Numbered from the stretch's first letter, positions 33,510 through 42,489 are shown. The stretch: 64,000 bases of DNA from Sulfurihydrogenibium subterraneum DSM 15120 (GCF_000619805.1 NZ_JHUV01000012.1:1-64000); one strand, 5' to 3'. Numbers and translations are program-made. Notes: generated by a model not told the origin, from the sequence alone.

Positions 33510-34976
33510 ATGAAGAAGGTTGTATTACCTGTTGTAATAATACTGGCTTTGGCGTTTTTTGTAAAGGCACAGCTTGGAAAATATCAGGAAGGATACAAAC
33601 AAAATGTTGAAGGTAGGTCTTATAGCTTTTCTACTTTGGAAGCTATAGATAATGAAAGAACAAAACTTATTGAAAGCGTTTCTCCGGGGGTTGCTACCGT
33701 TTTTACAACACAGGAAATCACAGTTAACAACCCGTTCTTTGATATGCCTTTTGGAGATTTTTTTGGCGTTCCAAACACTCCTCAATTTAAACAAAAAAGA
33801 CAAGGACTTGGTTCTGCATTTATAGTCGATGTAGATTACAACAAAAAAGTTGTCTATCTTCTTACAAATAACCACGTAGTAGAAAATGCAAAAGATATTC
33901 AAGTTCAGTTTAAAAACAAAATGATTTTAAAAGCTAAAGTGGTAGGTGGAGATAAACTTAGTGATGTTGCAGTTTTAGAAGTGCCATTTAAAAAAGGTAT
34001 AGAGGACTTTGCTTCTAAAAATGTTTTAAAACTTGGCGATTCAGACCAGCTTAAAGCAGGTTCAACTGTCATTGCAATAGGTGCTCCACTGGGATTATCA
34101 GACACTGTAACCATAGGTATAGTATCAGCTAAAAACAGACAGATAGAAGACAGACCCGGTGAAGGATTTATACAAACAGATGCAGCCATCAACCCAGGAA
34201 ACTCAGGTGGACCACTTATAAACGTGAGAGGTGAGGTTGTAGGTATAAATTCTGCAATAATAGCAGGAGCTCAAGGTCTTGGGTTTGCCGTTCCTATTAA
34301 TCAAGCTAAATGGGTAATGGATCAGATACTAAAATACGGTAAAGTAAAGAGAAGTAAAATAGGCGTTATCATTCAACCACTAACGGCAGATTTATCAGAA
34401 CATTTTGGAGTTAACGAAGGTGCATTAGTATCAAGTGTTCAACCTGGTGGACCTGCAGATAGAGCTGGCATAAAAGCTGGAGATATCATAGTGGAAGTCA
34501 ATGGAAAGAAGATTTCTGACATATCAGACCTTCAAAATCAAGTTATGAAAAATCCTCCGGGTTCAAAATTAAAAATTAAAGTTATTAGAGATGGCAAAGA
34601 GCTTACTTTTGACGTTATTACAGTTCCTCTAGAATCAGATGAAACAGCTTCTACAGAAGAATCAGGTCAGGCAACAAACATAGAGAATACAATAGGTCTT
34701 ATAGTAAAAGATATCACTCCTGAGTTGATAAAAAGGTATGGTCTTCAAAAAGTAGATTATGGTGTTTTAGTGTATGCTGTCAAAGAAGGGTCTGTGGCTG
34801 AGGAAGCAGGATTGCTGGCAGGTGATATAATTTTATCAGTTAACAAAAAACCTGTAAAATCTTCAGCAGAGTTCTGGCAGATTATAAACAAAGCAAAAAG
34901 TGAAAAACAGGATAGCGTTTTACTCTACGTCCAGAGAGGAGATAACAGAATATACACAACACTATCTTTAAGATGA
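33510..34976 (+). CDS. Periplasmic serine protease HtrA/DegQ-type
   Basis: This envelope quality-control protease has a signal anchor (VVLPVVIILALAFFVKA), a trypsin-like domain with the triad His in LTNNHVVENA, Asp in LSDVAVLEV and Ser in NPGNSGGPL, and two PDZ domains (KIGVIIQPL onwards and GLIVKDITPEL onwards). I choose the ATG at 33510, after AAAGGAGG, giving 488 residues; a TTG at 33480 is in frame but lies upstream of the ribosome site. It is tightly coupled to nadD (ATGA). Confidence 0.95.
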   Translation: MKKVVLPVVIILALAFFVKAQLGKYQEGYKQNVEGRSYSFSTLEAIDNERTKLIESVSPGVATVFTTQEITVNNPFFDMPFGDFFGVPNTPQFKQKRQGLGSAFIVDVDYNKKVVYLLTNNHVVENAKDIQVQFKNKMILKAKVVGGDKLSDVAVLEVPFKKGIEDFASKNVLKLGDSDQLKAGSTVIAIGAPLGLSDTVTIGIVSAKNRQIEDRPGEGFIQTDAAINPGNSGGPLINVRGEVVGINSAIIAGAQGLGFAVPINQAKWVMDQILKYGKVKRSKIGVIIQPLTADLSEHFGVNEGALVSSVQPGGPADRAGIKAGDIIVEVNGKKISDISDLQNQVMKNPPGSKLKIKVIRDGKELTFDVITVPLESDETASTEESGQATNIENTIGLIVKDITPELIKRYGLQKVDYGVLVYAVKEGSVAEEAGLLAGDIILSVNKKPVKSSAEFWQIINKAKSEKQDSVLLYVQRGDNRIYTTLSLR

Positions 34977-35599
34977 TAGCGTTATTTGGTGGAAGTTTTG
35001 ACCCAGTTCATCTGGGTCATTTAAGAATTGCTGAAGATGTTAGAGAGTTTTTTAATTTAGAAAAAATTATATTTATACCGGCTTATCTATCTCCTTTAAA
35101 AGAATCTTCTAACGCCTCTGCTGAAGATAGGTTTAATATGCTAACTTTATCTAAAAAAAATAATCCGTACTTTGAAGTATCCGATTACGAGATAAAAAAA
35201 TGTGGAAAGTCTTATACGATAGAAACAGTTGAGTACTACGAAAGACTATTGACTCATAAGCCAATTTTAATACTTGGTTCTGACTCTTTCTTAACTTTAC
35301 ATAAATGGAAAAGACCAGAAGATTTGCTAAAAAAAGCTAATTTTATAGTTGTAGGAAGAGGTAAAGACAGTTATAAGATGGTTAAAAACTACTTAAAAAT
35401 GTTTTTTAGATTCCGTAATGTTTTTTACAATGAAAGTAGTATAAAGGAAGGGATATATTTTTTTGACAGTCGTAGAATTGATATATCTTCAACAGAAATA
35501 AGGGAAAAAGTAAAGTTGGGAAAGTCTATAAAGTATTTAGTGTTAGAAGAGGTTGAGAATTACATAAAAGAAAAAAATCTTTATAAAAACAGCCCATAA
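34973..35599 (+). CDS. nadD: Nicotinate-nucleotide adenylyltransferase
   Basis: The 208-residue enzyme adenylylates nicotinate mononucleotide in NAD synthesis. It carries the nucleotidyltransferase signature FGGSFDPVHLGHLRIAED at the N-terminus and the C-terminal RRIDISSTEIREKVKLGKS. Length is typical. It overlaps htrA by four bases, and its end lies in the terminator hairpin of the convergent sqr transcript. Confidence 0.95.
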   Translation: MIALFGGSFDPVHLGHLRIAEDVREFFNLEKIIFIPAYLSPLKESSNASAEDRFNMLTLSKKNNPYFEVSDYEIKKCGKSYTIETVEYYERLLTHKPILILGSDSFLTLHKWKRPEDLLKKANFIVVGRGKDSYKMVKNYLKMFFRFRNVFYNESSIKEGIYFFDSRRIDISSTEIREKVKLGKSIKYLVLEEVENYIKEKNLYKNSP

Positions 35600-35607
35600 A
35601 GGGCTGT
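35583..35607 (-). terminator. Rho-independent terminator of the sqr unit
   Basis: ACAGCCC (35589-35595) and GGGCTGT (35601-35607) form a perfect 7-bp stem with a 5-base loop. On the minus strand it is followed by TTTT, just after the 47-codon gene. It overlaps the last codons of nadD on the other strand. Confidence 0.75.
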
Positions 35608-35617
35608 CTGTTGCGTA

Positions 35618-35761
35618 TTAATGAGTTTTATAACCTTTTTCAGCTACTTTAACTAATCTTAAAAAGTGAAAAGCAAGACTTATAGCTCTGAAAAATTGAG
35701 ATATTAAAGAATGCATTTTTCTTCTATCAGCATCTGAAAATCTAAACTTTGCCTGTGCCAT
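35618..35761 (-). CDS. Small basic protein downstream of sqr
   Basis: The 47-codon frame begins at ATG 35759-35761, eight bases after AGGAGG, and ends with TAA at 35618-35620. The product is basic with an amphipathic helix-rich middle (MHSLISQFFRAISLAFHF). It lies between the sqr stop and a terminator, so it is transcribed with sqr. I do not recognise it. The ideal ribosome site and exact fit between sqr and the terminator support a real gene. Confidence 0.7.
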   Translation of the reverse strand: MAQAKFRFSDADRRKMHSLISQFFRAISLAFHFLRLVKVAEKGYKTH

Positions 35762-35777
35762 TTTTAAATCCTCCTAT

Positions 35778-37199
35778 TTAAGGTATTAATTTCCAGAAAG
35801 GTTTACCTTGTAACTTCCATAAGAACGCATAATGTAATCCTAATTTAAACCATGCTCCGGCTTTACCTGGTTCTGCAACGCAAATATCTAAGTCTCTTCC
35901 GTACTCTCCATATTTGGCTCTATTTCTTGCAACTGGGAATATAGCAATAGTTCCAGCCATACCGTCAAATATGCCGTTTTTCATAGAAGCAACACAAAGC
36001 CCTGGTGTTTCTGCCATAGATGCTGTATTTTGAGGCTCTCTTCCTTCTATCATATCTACTATGTTTAAGGCTGCAGCCTTACCAGAAAGCTCTGCTGTGT
36101 ATCCAGTTCTTGGAGGTGCAGGAGATATTATCGTTCCGTTTGGAGATTTACCTGGTTTAGATAAAGGTCCCGGTGGTGCAAATGCAATTCCTGCCGCAAA
36201 TATGTTTTTATATATAGGGTTTTGGTATGTTTTAGGCCAGTCTGGACCGTCTAACTCTTCATAAGGTTTTCCGTAAACAGCGTCAACTTTTACAAATCCT
36301 GCAGGATTGCACATTTTATCTTTAATATCGTTTCCATCTTTATCTATCCATTTAATAGGTTGTCCTGCAAAAGGTGGTAATAACATTGCAAAGTCATATT
36401 CTATCTCTTTAAACTCACCATCTAAGTTTTCGGTATATATCTTTTTGTCGTCAACTTTGTGAACATGGCTCCTTATTTCGTACTTTATATCGTAGTCATA
36501 GAATATTGCCTCTGCCATCATCTCTGATGTAAATATTAAGGAACCTCGTTTAGCTTCAAGTCCATCTATTCCAAAATCTCCCAATCTTGGCTCATTAGAA
36601 AGCCATATAAGTTCAACTCTATCTCTTAGACCTCTATCTACTAAATCGTTATGGACGTTTGTTATAAACTCAAAACCTGCACCTTGACATGTACATCCAC
36701 CATGCCCTGTACCTATGACTATTCTTGCTTTATCTCCTTTTTCTAACCTTTTTACAAGTTCAAGGTATGCTTTAGCTGTCTCCACTGCATGGGGTGGTGT
36801 ACATACTGAATATGTATAACCGTTGTCAGGTCCAAGTCCAGGTGTTGCCGCAAAGTTAAGTCTTGGACCAGTTGCAACCAAAAGATAATCATAATTGAGC
36901 CTTTTTGAGTCTTGAGTTCCGTGAGGCTGGATTATAACGTAATTTTCATCTGGGTGAACTTCTGTTAGAAATCCTCTTTCGTACTTAATACCAAACTTAT
37001 CGTAAACAGGTTTAAGTGGAAACTGGGTTTTTTCCACCGGCATCTGACCAACACCAACCCAAATAAGAGAAGGGATGTAATTAAACGTTTCGTTGGGAGT
37101 AACAACTGTGATTTCGTGCTGACCCTTTAACCTATCCGCTAAAATAAGGGCTGCATAGTGCCCTGCAAATCCACTTCCGGCAATAACAATTTTTGCCAT
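35778..37199 (-). CDS. sqr: Sulfide:quinone oxidoreductase-type flavoprotein
   Basis: The 473-residue FAD enzyme of the SQR/flavocytochrome c family oxidises sulfide to polysulfide/sulfur and reduces quinone at the membrane. It has the FAD-binding IVIAGSGFAGHYAALIL, YDYLLVATGPRLNF, a Cys-rich GTGHGGCTCQGAGFEF, MCNPAGFVKVD, and the FAD site NIFAAGIAFAPPG. The Cys in CTPPHAV, CTC and MCNP are candidates for the redox pair; the SQR subtype is not certain. I start it at ATG 37199 after GCAGGAGG, not at the upstream in-frame codon at 37274, which lies in the promoter. It is followed by a small gene and terminator. Confidence 0.9.
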   Translation of the reverse strand: MAKIVIAGSGFAGHYAALILADRLKGQHEITVVTPNETFNYIPSLIWVGVGQMPVEKTQFPLKPVYDKFGIKYERGFLTEVHPDENYVIIQPHGTQDSKRLNYDYLLVATGPRLNFAATPGLGPDNGYTYSVCTPPHAVETAKAYLELVKRLEKGDKARIVIGTGHGGCTCQGAGFEFITNVHNDLVDRGLRDRVELIWLSNEPRLGDFGIDGLEAKRGSLIFTSEMMAEAIFYDYDIKYEIRSHVHKVDDKKIYTENLDGEFKEIEYDFAMLLPPFAGQPIKWIDKDGNDIKDKMCNPAGFVKVDAVYGKPYEELDGPDWPKTYQNPIYKNIFAAGIAFAPPGPLSKPGKSPNGTIISPAPPRTGYTAELSGKAAALNIVDMIEGREPQNTASMAETPGLCVASMKNGIFDGMAGTIAIFPVARNRAKYGEYGRDLDICVAEPGKAGAWFKLGLHYAFLWKLQGKPFWKLIP

Positions 37200-37242
37200 G
37201 ACTTCCTCCTGCAAAAAATTTGAAAAATTTATTAATAACCAT

Positions 37243-37282
37243 ATCATAATACTAACAGTGTTAGTTAGCAACAACTAACTAA
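37243..37282 (-). promoter_or_regulatory. sqr promoter overlapped by a palindromic operator
   Basis: On the minus strand TTGCTA (37271-37266) and TATGAT (37248-37243) are spaced by 17 bases. A perfect inverted repeat TTAGTTAG-N6-CTAACTAA (37261-37282) covers the -35 box, and a second one, CTAAC-AGT-GTTAG (37252-37264), lies in the spacer. A repressor or a sulfide/redox sensor could act here. The regulator is not identified. Confidence 0.6.
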
Positions 37283-37339
37283 TAAAAATCATACAAAAAA
37301 TTTCAATTAAAATTAGATAATGAATTGATAGGTTATTCA

Positions 37340-37353
37340 TTGATTTATATCAA
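37340..37353. promoter_or_regulatory. FNR/CRP-type binding site
   Basis: TTGATTTATATCAA is a perfect match to the TTGAT-N4-ATCAA consensus of FNR-family regulators. It lies 15 bases before the ygfZ start codon, too close for class II activation of that gene, and about 110 bases upstream of the predicted sqr start on the other strand. It may repress ygfZ or act distally on sqr. Confidence 0.5.
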
Positions 37354-37367
37354 AAAAGGAGCATTTG

Positions 37368-38261
37368 ATGAACTGGATTTTAATAAACAGACACAAAATT
37401 TTTGTTAAAGGCAAAAAATCAAAGTTAAACTTAAAAGGTATAAATGAAGAACATAAAGCATTTTTACATAACATTTTAAGTAATGACATTGTAAATTTAG
37501 AAAGTGGTAAGTTTAATTACAATTTAATGTTAGATAGTAAAGGGTCTGTTTTATCGGATTTTTTCGTTTATAACGATGAGAATATTTATATTTTAGATAC
37601 GGAAGAAGACCCTTTTCAAACTATTGAAAAGTTAAATAAGTTAAAACTATCTCTTCAGATAACATTTGAAGTTTTAACTTGGAAGCATATATATATTTTT
37701 GGAGATGATACAGAAGAGTTTATAAAAAGTTTAGGATTAAATGTTGAAAAGTTTAGCTTTACAAAAAAAAATGGTTATTACATTGCAAAAAATCCTTTAA
37801 GATTAGGAATGACTGGATACGATATATTTGGAGATGTTGAAAGTGTATTAAATCTGTTAAATCCAAAAGATGAAATATCACCACAAGATTTTGAAGATTT
37901 AAGAATAAAAAACTGTATGCCAAAGGTAAAAAAAGAACTAAAAGAAAACATACTTCCTTTAGAAACTAACATATGGAAGTACGCCATTAGTTTAAATAAG
38001 GGCTGCTATGTAGGACAAGAGGCTATTGCAAGAGTTTACTACAGAGGCAAACCACCAAGAGTTATGGCTAAATTTTTAATAAACAAAAATATCAAAGAAG
38101 AAGATAAAATAGTTTTTGAAGGAAAAAACATAGGAATAATAACGTCAATTATAAGTGATGGAAAGAGTGGACTTGGGTTTATATTGAGAGCTAAAGCTCA
38201 GGAAGGTAAAGATTATGATGGTATAATACTTGAAAAAGTTTGTGAAGATTTGAATGTATGA
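37368..38261 (+). CDS. ygfZ: YgfZ/GcvT-like folate-binding Fe-S protein
   Basis: The 297-residue protein carries the hallmark motif KGCYVGQEAIARVYYRGK of YgfZ, a tetrahydrofolate-dependent factor for assembly or repair of Fe-S clusters, within the aminomethyltransferase-like fold. The N-terminal part has LDSKGSVLSDFFVY, also typical. I use the ATG at 37368; a TTG three bases earlier is in frame. GGAG is seven bases upstream. Its end overlaps the sensor kinase start by eight bases, linking it to the two-component genes. Confidence 0.88.
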   Translation: MNWILINRHKIFVKGKKSKLNLKGINEEHKAFLHNILSNDIVNLESGKFNYNLMLDSKGSVLSDFFVYNDENIYILDTEEDPFQTIEKLNKLKLSLQITFEVLTWKHIYIFGDDTEEFIKSLGLNVEKFSFTKKNGYYIAKNPLRLGMTGYDIFGDVESVLNLLNPKDEISPQDFEDLRIKNCMPKVKKELKENILPLETNIWKYAISLNKGCYVGQEAIARVYYRGKPPRVMAKFLINKNIKEEDKIVFEGKNIGIITSIISDGKSGLGFILRAKAQEGKDYDGIILEKVCEDLNV

Positions 38262-39240
38262 AAAGGAGATTTTAGATAACTTTCAAGAGCCAATTATTCT
38301 GATAAATAAAGAGGGAAACATACTTTACTCTAATCCAGCTTTCGACTCTTACATTTCTTCCTTCTCAAAAAACGATATAATAAATCTTTTAAAAGAAGTT
38401 TTATCTATAAGATATTTAGAAGAAGGTCTTTCTGTTAAAAATTATCTAATAAATATTGGAGATTCTTATCTTTCTGTAGATATTTATCCATTTAAAGATA
38501 TGTATATAGTTTTACTAAAAGATTTCACAAGACTTATAAAGTTAGAAGAGGAATTAAAGAAAGAAGGGACTTTATCCGCTGTATCAAAATTTTTAATACA
38601 GCTTTTCCACGACATAAAAGGACCAATAACAGGTATAAAAGCAGCTGCTGGGTTTTTAAAGGAAAATCCTGAAGATTTAGATTTATTAGATGACATTATC
38701 TATGAAGTAAACAGAATACAAGATTACATAAATCAGTTATCGTCTTTATCAAGGCCTTTAAAGTTAAATTTATCTTATCAAAACATTCATAAATTAATAG
38801 ATGAAGTAGTAAAAAAATACGAAAGTTTGTATATAAATGTAAAATTTGTTAAACTCTACGACCCAAGTCTTCCAGAGATTCTCATTGATAAAGAAAAAAT
38901 CATATCTGTTATTGAAAATTTAATAAAAAATGCAATTGATGCTGTAAATCAAAAAGGAGAAATAACACTACAAACAGGTATATCTTTTGACCCTGTTTTT
39001 TCTCCAAGAATGAATAAAGTATCAATAAAGATAAAAGACAGTGGAAAAGGTGTCCCACAAGACATTGTTGATAAAATATTTCTACCTCACTTTACAACAA
39101 AAGAAAGTGGGTCTGGTATTGGACTTGCAAATGCTTATAATGTTGTAAAAAGTCATAAAGGTGTATTAAGATATATAGGAGATGCTACATTTGAAATACT
39201 ATTACCTATTAGGATAGAGATTGAAAGCAATAATATTTGA
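38254..39240 (+). CDS. PAS-containing sensor histidine kinase (NtrB-like)
   Basis: The 328-residue protein has a PAS-like domain (ILDNFQEPIILINKEGNILYSN), a HisKA domain with the phospho-acceptor His in FHDIKGPITGI, and an HATPase domain with NLIKNAIDAV, DSGKGVP and GSGIGLANAY. No membrane helix is present, so it senses a cytoplasmic signal, as NtrB does. It overlaps the response regulator by 20 bases and is surely its partner. The signal is unknown. Confidence 0.92.
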   Translation: MYEKEILDNFQEPIILINKEGNILYSNPAFDSYISSFSKNDIINLLKEVLSIRYLEEGLSVKNYLINIGDSYLSVDIYPFKDMYIVLLKDFTRLIKLEEELKKEGTLSAVSKFLIQLFHDIKGPITGIKAAAGFLKENPEDLDLLDDIIYEVNRIQDYINQLSSLSRPLKLNLSYQNIHKLIDEVVKKYESLYINVKFVKLYDPSLPEILIDKEKIISVIENLIKNAIDAVNQKGEITLQTGISFDPVFSPRMNKVSIKIKDSGKGVPQDIVDKIFLPHFTTKESGSGIGLANAYNVVKSHKGVLRYIGDATFEILLPIRIEIESNNI

Positions 39241-40594
39241 AGATGAAAAAACAACCCGTAGTGTATTAAAAAGAGTTTTAAATAAAGAAAATATAGAAGT
39301 TTACGATTTTGAATCTGGAGAAGATGCTTTAGAAAAAGTCAAAAGTATTAATCCAGATTTTGTATTTTTAGACATAGGTCTTAAAAACTTCAATGGTTTA
39401 GAAATCTTAAAATCTATAACATCTTTAGAAAATTATCCTTATGTAGTGATAATCTCTGGACATTCAGAGTATAACTATCTAATCCAAGCTATGAAGTACG
39501 GAGCTTTTGATTACATAGTAAAACCTTTTGATATAGAGAGAATTAAGCAGGTAATAAATGAAATAAAAGAAAGTCTAAAAGCTAAGTTAATTTCACAAGT
39601 ACCTACTGAGGAAGTTATTGGGAAAAGCTCAGCGATGAAGGAAGTGTTTAAACTTGTAGGTAGAGCTGCCAACTCAAAAGACCCAGTGCTTATAACTGGT
39701 GAAAGTGGAACAGGTAAAGAGGTAATAGCAAATTTAATACATAAGTACTCAGACCGCTGTGAAAAACCCTTTATAGCCATAAATATGGCATCTATTCCCA
39801 TAGGACTTATAGAAAGCGAACTTTTTGGTTATGAAAAAGGTGCATTTACAGGAGCTTACAAATCAAAAGAAGGAAAGTTTATTCAAGCCGATGGAGGAAC
39901 CCTATTTTTAGACGAGATAGGAGAGATACCTTTAGAGTCTCAGGCTAAAATGTTACGAGCAGTTCAAGAAATGGAAATTCAACCTTTAGGCTCAAACAAA
40001 ACTAAAAAGGTAGACGTAAGAATAATAACAGCTACTAATAAAGATTTAATAAAATTAGTTGCAGAAGGAAAATTTAGAGAAGACCTATTTTATAGATTAT
40101 CAGTAATAGAGATAAGAATTCCGCCTTTAAGAGAAAGACGAGAGGATATTCCAGATTTAGTTGAACTTTTTACAAAACAAGCCTTAGAAAGATACAGGCT
40201 ATCTTCAGGAGGATTTACACAAGAATCTATTAAATTTTTAGTTAATTACAGCTGGCCTGGAAATGTTAGAGAGTTAAAAAACTTGGTTTTCAAATTAATA
40301 GCATTATACAGAGAAAGACCAATAACACCTGACTTACTTCCAGCAAACATTAAAGGAGAAGAAGAAAAAACTGCAGATTGGAAAAGTGGACTTTTAATAG
40401 AAGCAAGAAAAATGCTTACAAGAAAAAGAAAAAATATCTATATAAAACTTATAGAAGAAGCTGAGTACATACTTATAAAAGAAGCTCTAAAATTTACAAA
40501 CGGAAACATATCACAGGCAGCCGAATATTTAGGATTACACAGAAACACTATTGCTAAAAAAATTAAAGATTTAGACATATCTCTTGAAGATTAG
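39221..40594 (+). CDS. Sigma-54-dependent response regulator (NtrC family)
   Basis: The 457-residue protein has three domains in order: a receiver (FEDEKTT, phosphorylated Asp in VFLDIGL, Lys in YIVKPFD), an AAA+ domain (GESGTGKE, GAFTGAYKSKEGKF, which contacts sigma-54), and a Fis-type helix-turn-helix (GNISQAAEYLGLHRNTIAKK). It activates sigma-54 promoters when phosphorylated. The start is a TTG at 39221-39223 with a weak AGGA site; no in-frame ATG occurs before the receiver motifs, so the TTG is accepted. Confidence 0.92.
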   Translation: MKAIIFEDEKTTRSVLKRVLNKENIEVYDFESGEDALEKVKSINPDFVFLDIGLKNFNGLEILKSITSLENYPYVVIISGHSEYNYLIQAMKYGAFDYIVKPFDIERIKQVINEIKESLKAKLISQVPTEEVIGKSSAMKEVFKLVGRAANSKDPVLITGESGTGKEVIANLIHKYSDRCEKPFIAINMASIPIGLIESELFGYEKGAFTGAYKSKEGKFIQADGGTLFLDEIGEIPLESQAKMLRAVQEMEIQPLGSNKTKKVDVRIITATNKDLIKLVAEGKFREDLFYRLSVIEIRIPPLRERREDIPDLVELFTKQALERYRLSSGGFTQESIKFLVNYSWPGNVRELKNLVFKLIALYRERPITPDLLPANIKGEEEKTADWKSGLLIEARKMLTRKRKNIYIKLIEEAEYILIKEALKFTNGNISQAAEYLGLHRNTIAKKIKDLDISLED

Positions 40595-40614
40595 TTAATG
40601 GTATAATAATTCTT

Positions 40615-41490
40615 ATGAGAAAATTTTTAATATTAAAGCTTTTTTTAGTGAGTTTTATACTAAGTTCCTGTAGTCAACAAGGAATAAACAGTAGTGCGGA
40701 TTATACAAACTTAGATGATGGAAAATATCTTTACGACATGGGAGTTTCTTACCTAAGTAGTGGTAATAACGCTATGGCTATTTCTTACTTAGAAAAAGCA
40801 TTAGAAACAAATAAACAACCAGAAGTTTATAATTCCTTAGCCCTTGCTTATCAATTTGCAGGAGAATACCAAAAAGCAGAAAAAACCTTCAAAGAAGGAT
40901 TAGAAAGATATCCAAATTCTCCAGAACTTTTAACTAACTACGGAATTCTCCTTGCAGTTTTGAAAAAATACAACGAAGCTATTACCCATCTTGAAAAAGC
41001 TCTAAATCATCCAACTTACCAAAAGAAAGAGATAGCTTTCTACAACTTAGGTCTAATTTATAGAGACCTTGGAAAAGAAGATAAATTTATTGAATACTTA
41101 AACAAAGCAATTATGTATAACTCAAATTACCTCAATGCCTACATTACACTTGGTGATTATTACTATGAAAGGTACAAAAGATATAAAAATGTATCAGACT
41201 TAAGATTTTCAAGAGATTATTACGCTAAAGCTCTTCAGCTAAGTATTAACGACCCTATTATATTTTATAAGTTAGGTTTAGTTTATAAAGATTTAAATCA
41301 GATAGACTTAGCTAAATTTTACTTAGAAAAAGCTTTAAAAGCTTCTCAAGATAATAAAACTTTACAAGAAGAAATAAAAAAAGTTTTAATAAATTTAGTT
41401 GAAAATCCAAAAAGTGAAGAAAATTTAAAGCTTAATAATGAACTAAATATTGACAGTGATGATAAACAATTAGATATCATAATTAAATAA
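40615..41490 (+). CDS. TPR lipoprotein (PilF/PilW-like)
   Basis: The 291-residue protein has a lipoprotein signal ending in ILSSC (Cys at residue 19), and then six or so TPR repeats (for example EVYNSLALAYQFAGEYQKAEK and PELLTNYGILLAVLKKYNEA). The resemblance to PilF, the pilotin for type IV pilus secretins, is by architecture only. The ATG has no clear ribosome site, and a TATAAT ends seven bases before it, so the mRNA may be leaderless. It precedes a polyprenyl-phosphate glycosyltransferase. Confidence 0.75.
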   Translation: MRKFLILKLFLVSFILSSCSQQGINSSADYTNLDDGKYLYDMGVSYLSSGNNAMAISYLEKALETNKQPEVYNSLALAYQFAGEYQKAEKTFKEGLERYPNSPELLTNYGILLAVLKKYNEAITHLEKALNHPTYQKKEIAFYNLGLIYRDLGKEDKFIEYLNKAIMYNSNYLNAYITLGDYYYERYKRYKNVSDLRFSRDYYAKALQLSINDPIIFYKLGLVYKDLNQIDLAKFYLEKALKASQDNKTLQEEIKKVLINLVENPKSEENLKLNNELNIDSDDKQLDIIIK

Positions 41491-41499
41491 AGGAGAAAT

Positions 41500-42489
41500 A
41501 TGGATAAGAAAGTTTACTTATCTATCGTCGTTCCTATTTATAACGAAGAAGAAAATTTACCAATTCTTTACAAAAAAATAAATGAGGCGGTGGAAAATCT
41601 TTTTAATCAAGAGAAATATAAAGACAAGACATACGAAATGATTTTTGTAAATGATGGTAGTAAAGATAAATCTTGGCAGATAATAAAAGAATTAGCGGAA
41701 AAAGACCCTTACGTTATTGGAATAAACTTTAGAAGGAATTTCGGTCAGACAGCTGCAATGGCTGCAGGTTTTGATAAAGCTCAAGGAGAAATTATTATAA
41801 CAATGGACGGAGACCTTCAAAACGACCCAGAAGACATTCCAAAACTCCTTGAGAAGATTGATGAAGGTTATGATGTTGTAAGTGGATGGAGAAAGGACAG
41901 AAAAGATGCTTTTTTAAGCAGAACTTTACCATCAAGGATAGCAAACTGGCTGATATCAAAAACAACAGGAGTTAATTTACACGATTATGGATGCTCCTTA
42001 AAAGCTTACAGGTCAGAAGTGGCAAAAAGTTTAGACTCTTACGGAGAAATGCACAGATTCTTACCTGCTTTATCAAAGATAGTAGGAGCTAACATCACAG
42101 AAATTCCGGTAAAACACCATCCAAGAATATATGGAAAGTCTAAGTATGGTATATCAAGAACTTTTAAAGTTATAGTAGATTTACTTTGGGTAAAGTTTTT
42201 AATAGATTACAGAAATAAGCCTCTTAGAGTGTTTGGAGGTTTTGGATTTTTATTCTTGGTAATTGGCTTTCTAACTTTATTTTATCTTGCCTGTCAGAAG
42301 CTGTGTTTTGGACAACCTATAGGAAATAGACCACTGTTAATGTTTGGAATGTTATCGTTTTTAACAGGAATAAATCTAATATCTACAGGAATAATAGCTG
42401 AAATTATAATAAGGACTTATTATGAGTCTCAAGGTAAAAAGCCTTACGTTATAAAAGAAATTGTACAAAAAAGTAATGGACAAAATTAA
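41500..42489 (+). CDS. Polyprenyl-phosphate glycosyltransferase (GT2, DPM1/ArnC-like)
   Basis: The 329-residue protein has a GT2 catalytic domain with LSIVVPIYNEEENLPILYKK, IFVNDGSKDKSW, ITMDGDLQNDPEDIP and DYGCSLKAYR. Two C-terminal membrane helices follow (about 240-262 and 275-300). Such enzymes attach a sugar to undecaprenyl phosphate on the cytoplasmic side. GGAG precedes the ATG. The next gene encodes a membrane protein of the AglD/LPG-synthase type, so the pair may make and use the lipid-linked sugar. Confidence 0.9.
   Translation: MDKKVYLSIVVPIYNEEENLPILYKKINEAVENLFNQEKYKDKTYEMIFVNDGSKDKSWQIIKELAEKDPYVIGINFRRNFGQTAAMAAGFDKAQGEIIITMDGDLQNDPEDIPKLLEKIDEGYDVVSGWRKDRKDAFLSRTLPSRIANWLISKTTGVNLHDYGCSLKAYRSEVAKSLDSYGEMHRFLPALSKIVGANITEIPVKHHPRIYGKSKYGISRTFKVIVDLLWVKFLIDYRNKPLRVFGGFGFLFLVIGFLTLFYLACQKLCFGQPIGNRPLLMFGMLSFLTGINLISTGIIAEIIIRTYYESQGKKPYVIKEIVQKSNGQN

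Noticed and set aside
37200-37274. A 25-residue N-terminal extension of sqr.
   Set aside because: It runs through the promoter palindrome and -10 box, while MAKIVIAGSGFAG at 37199 has an ideal ribosome site and is the standard flavoprotein start.
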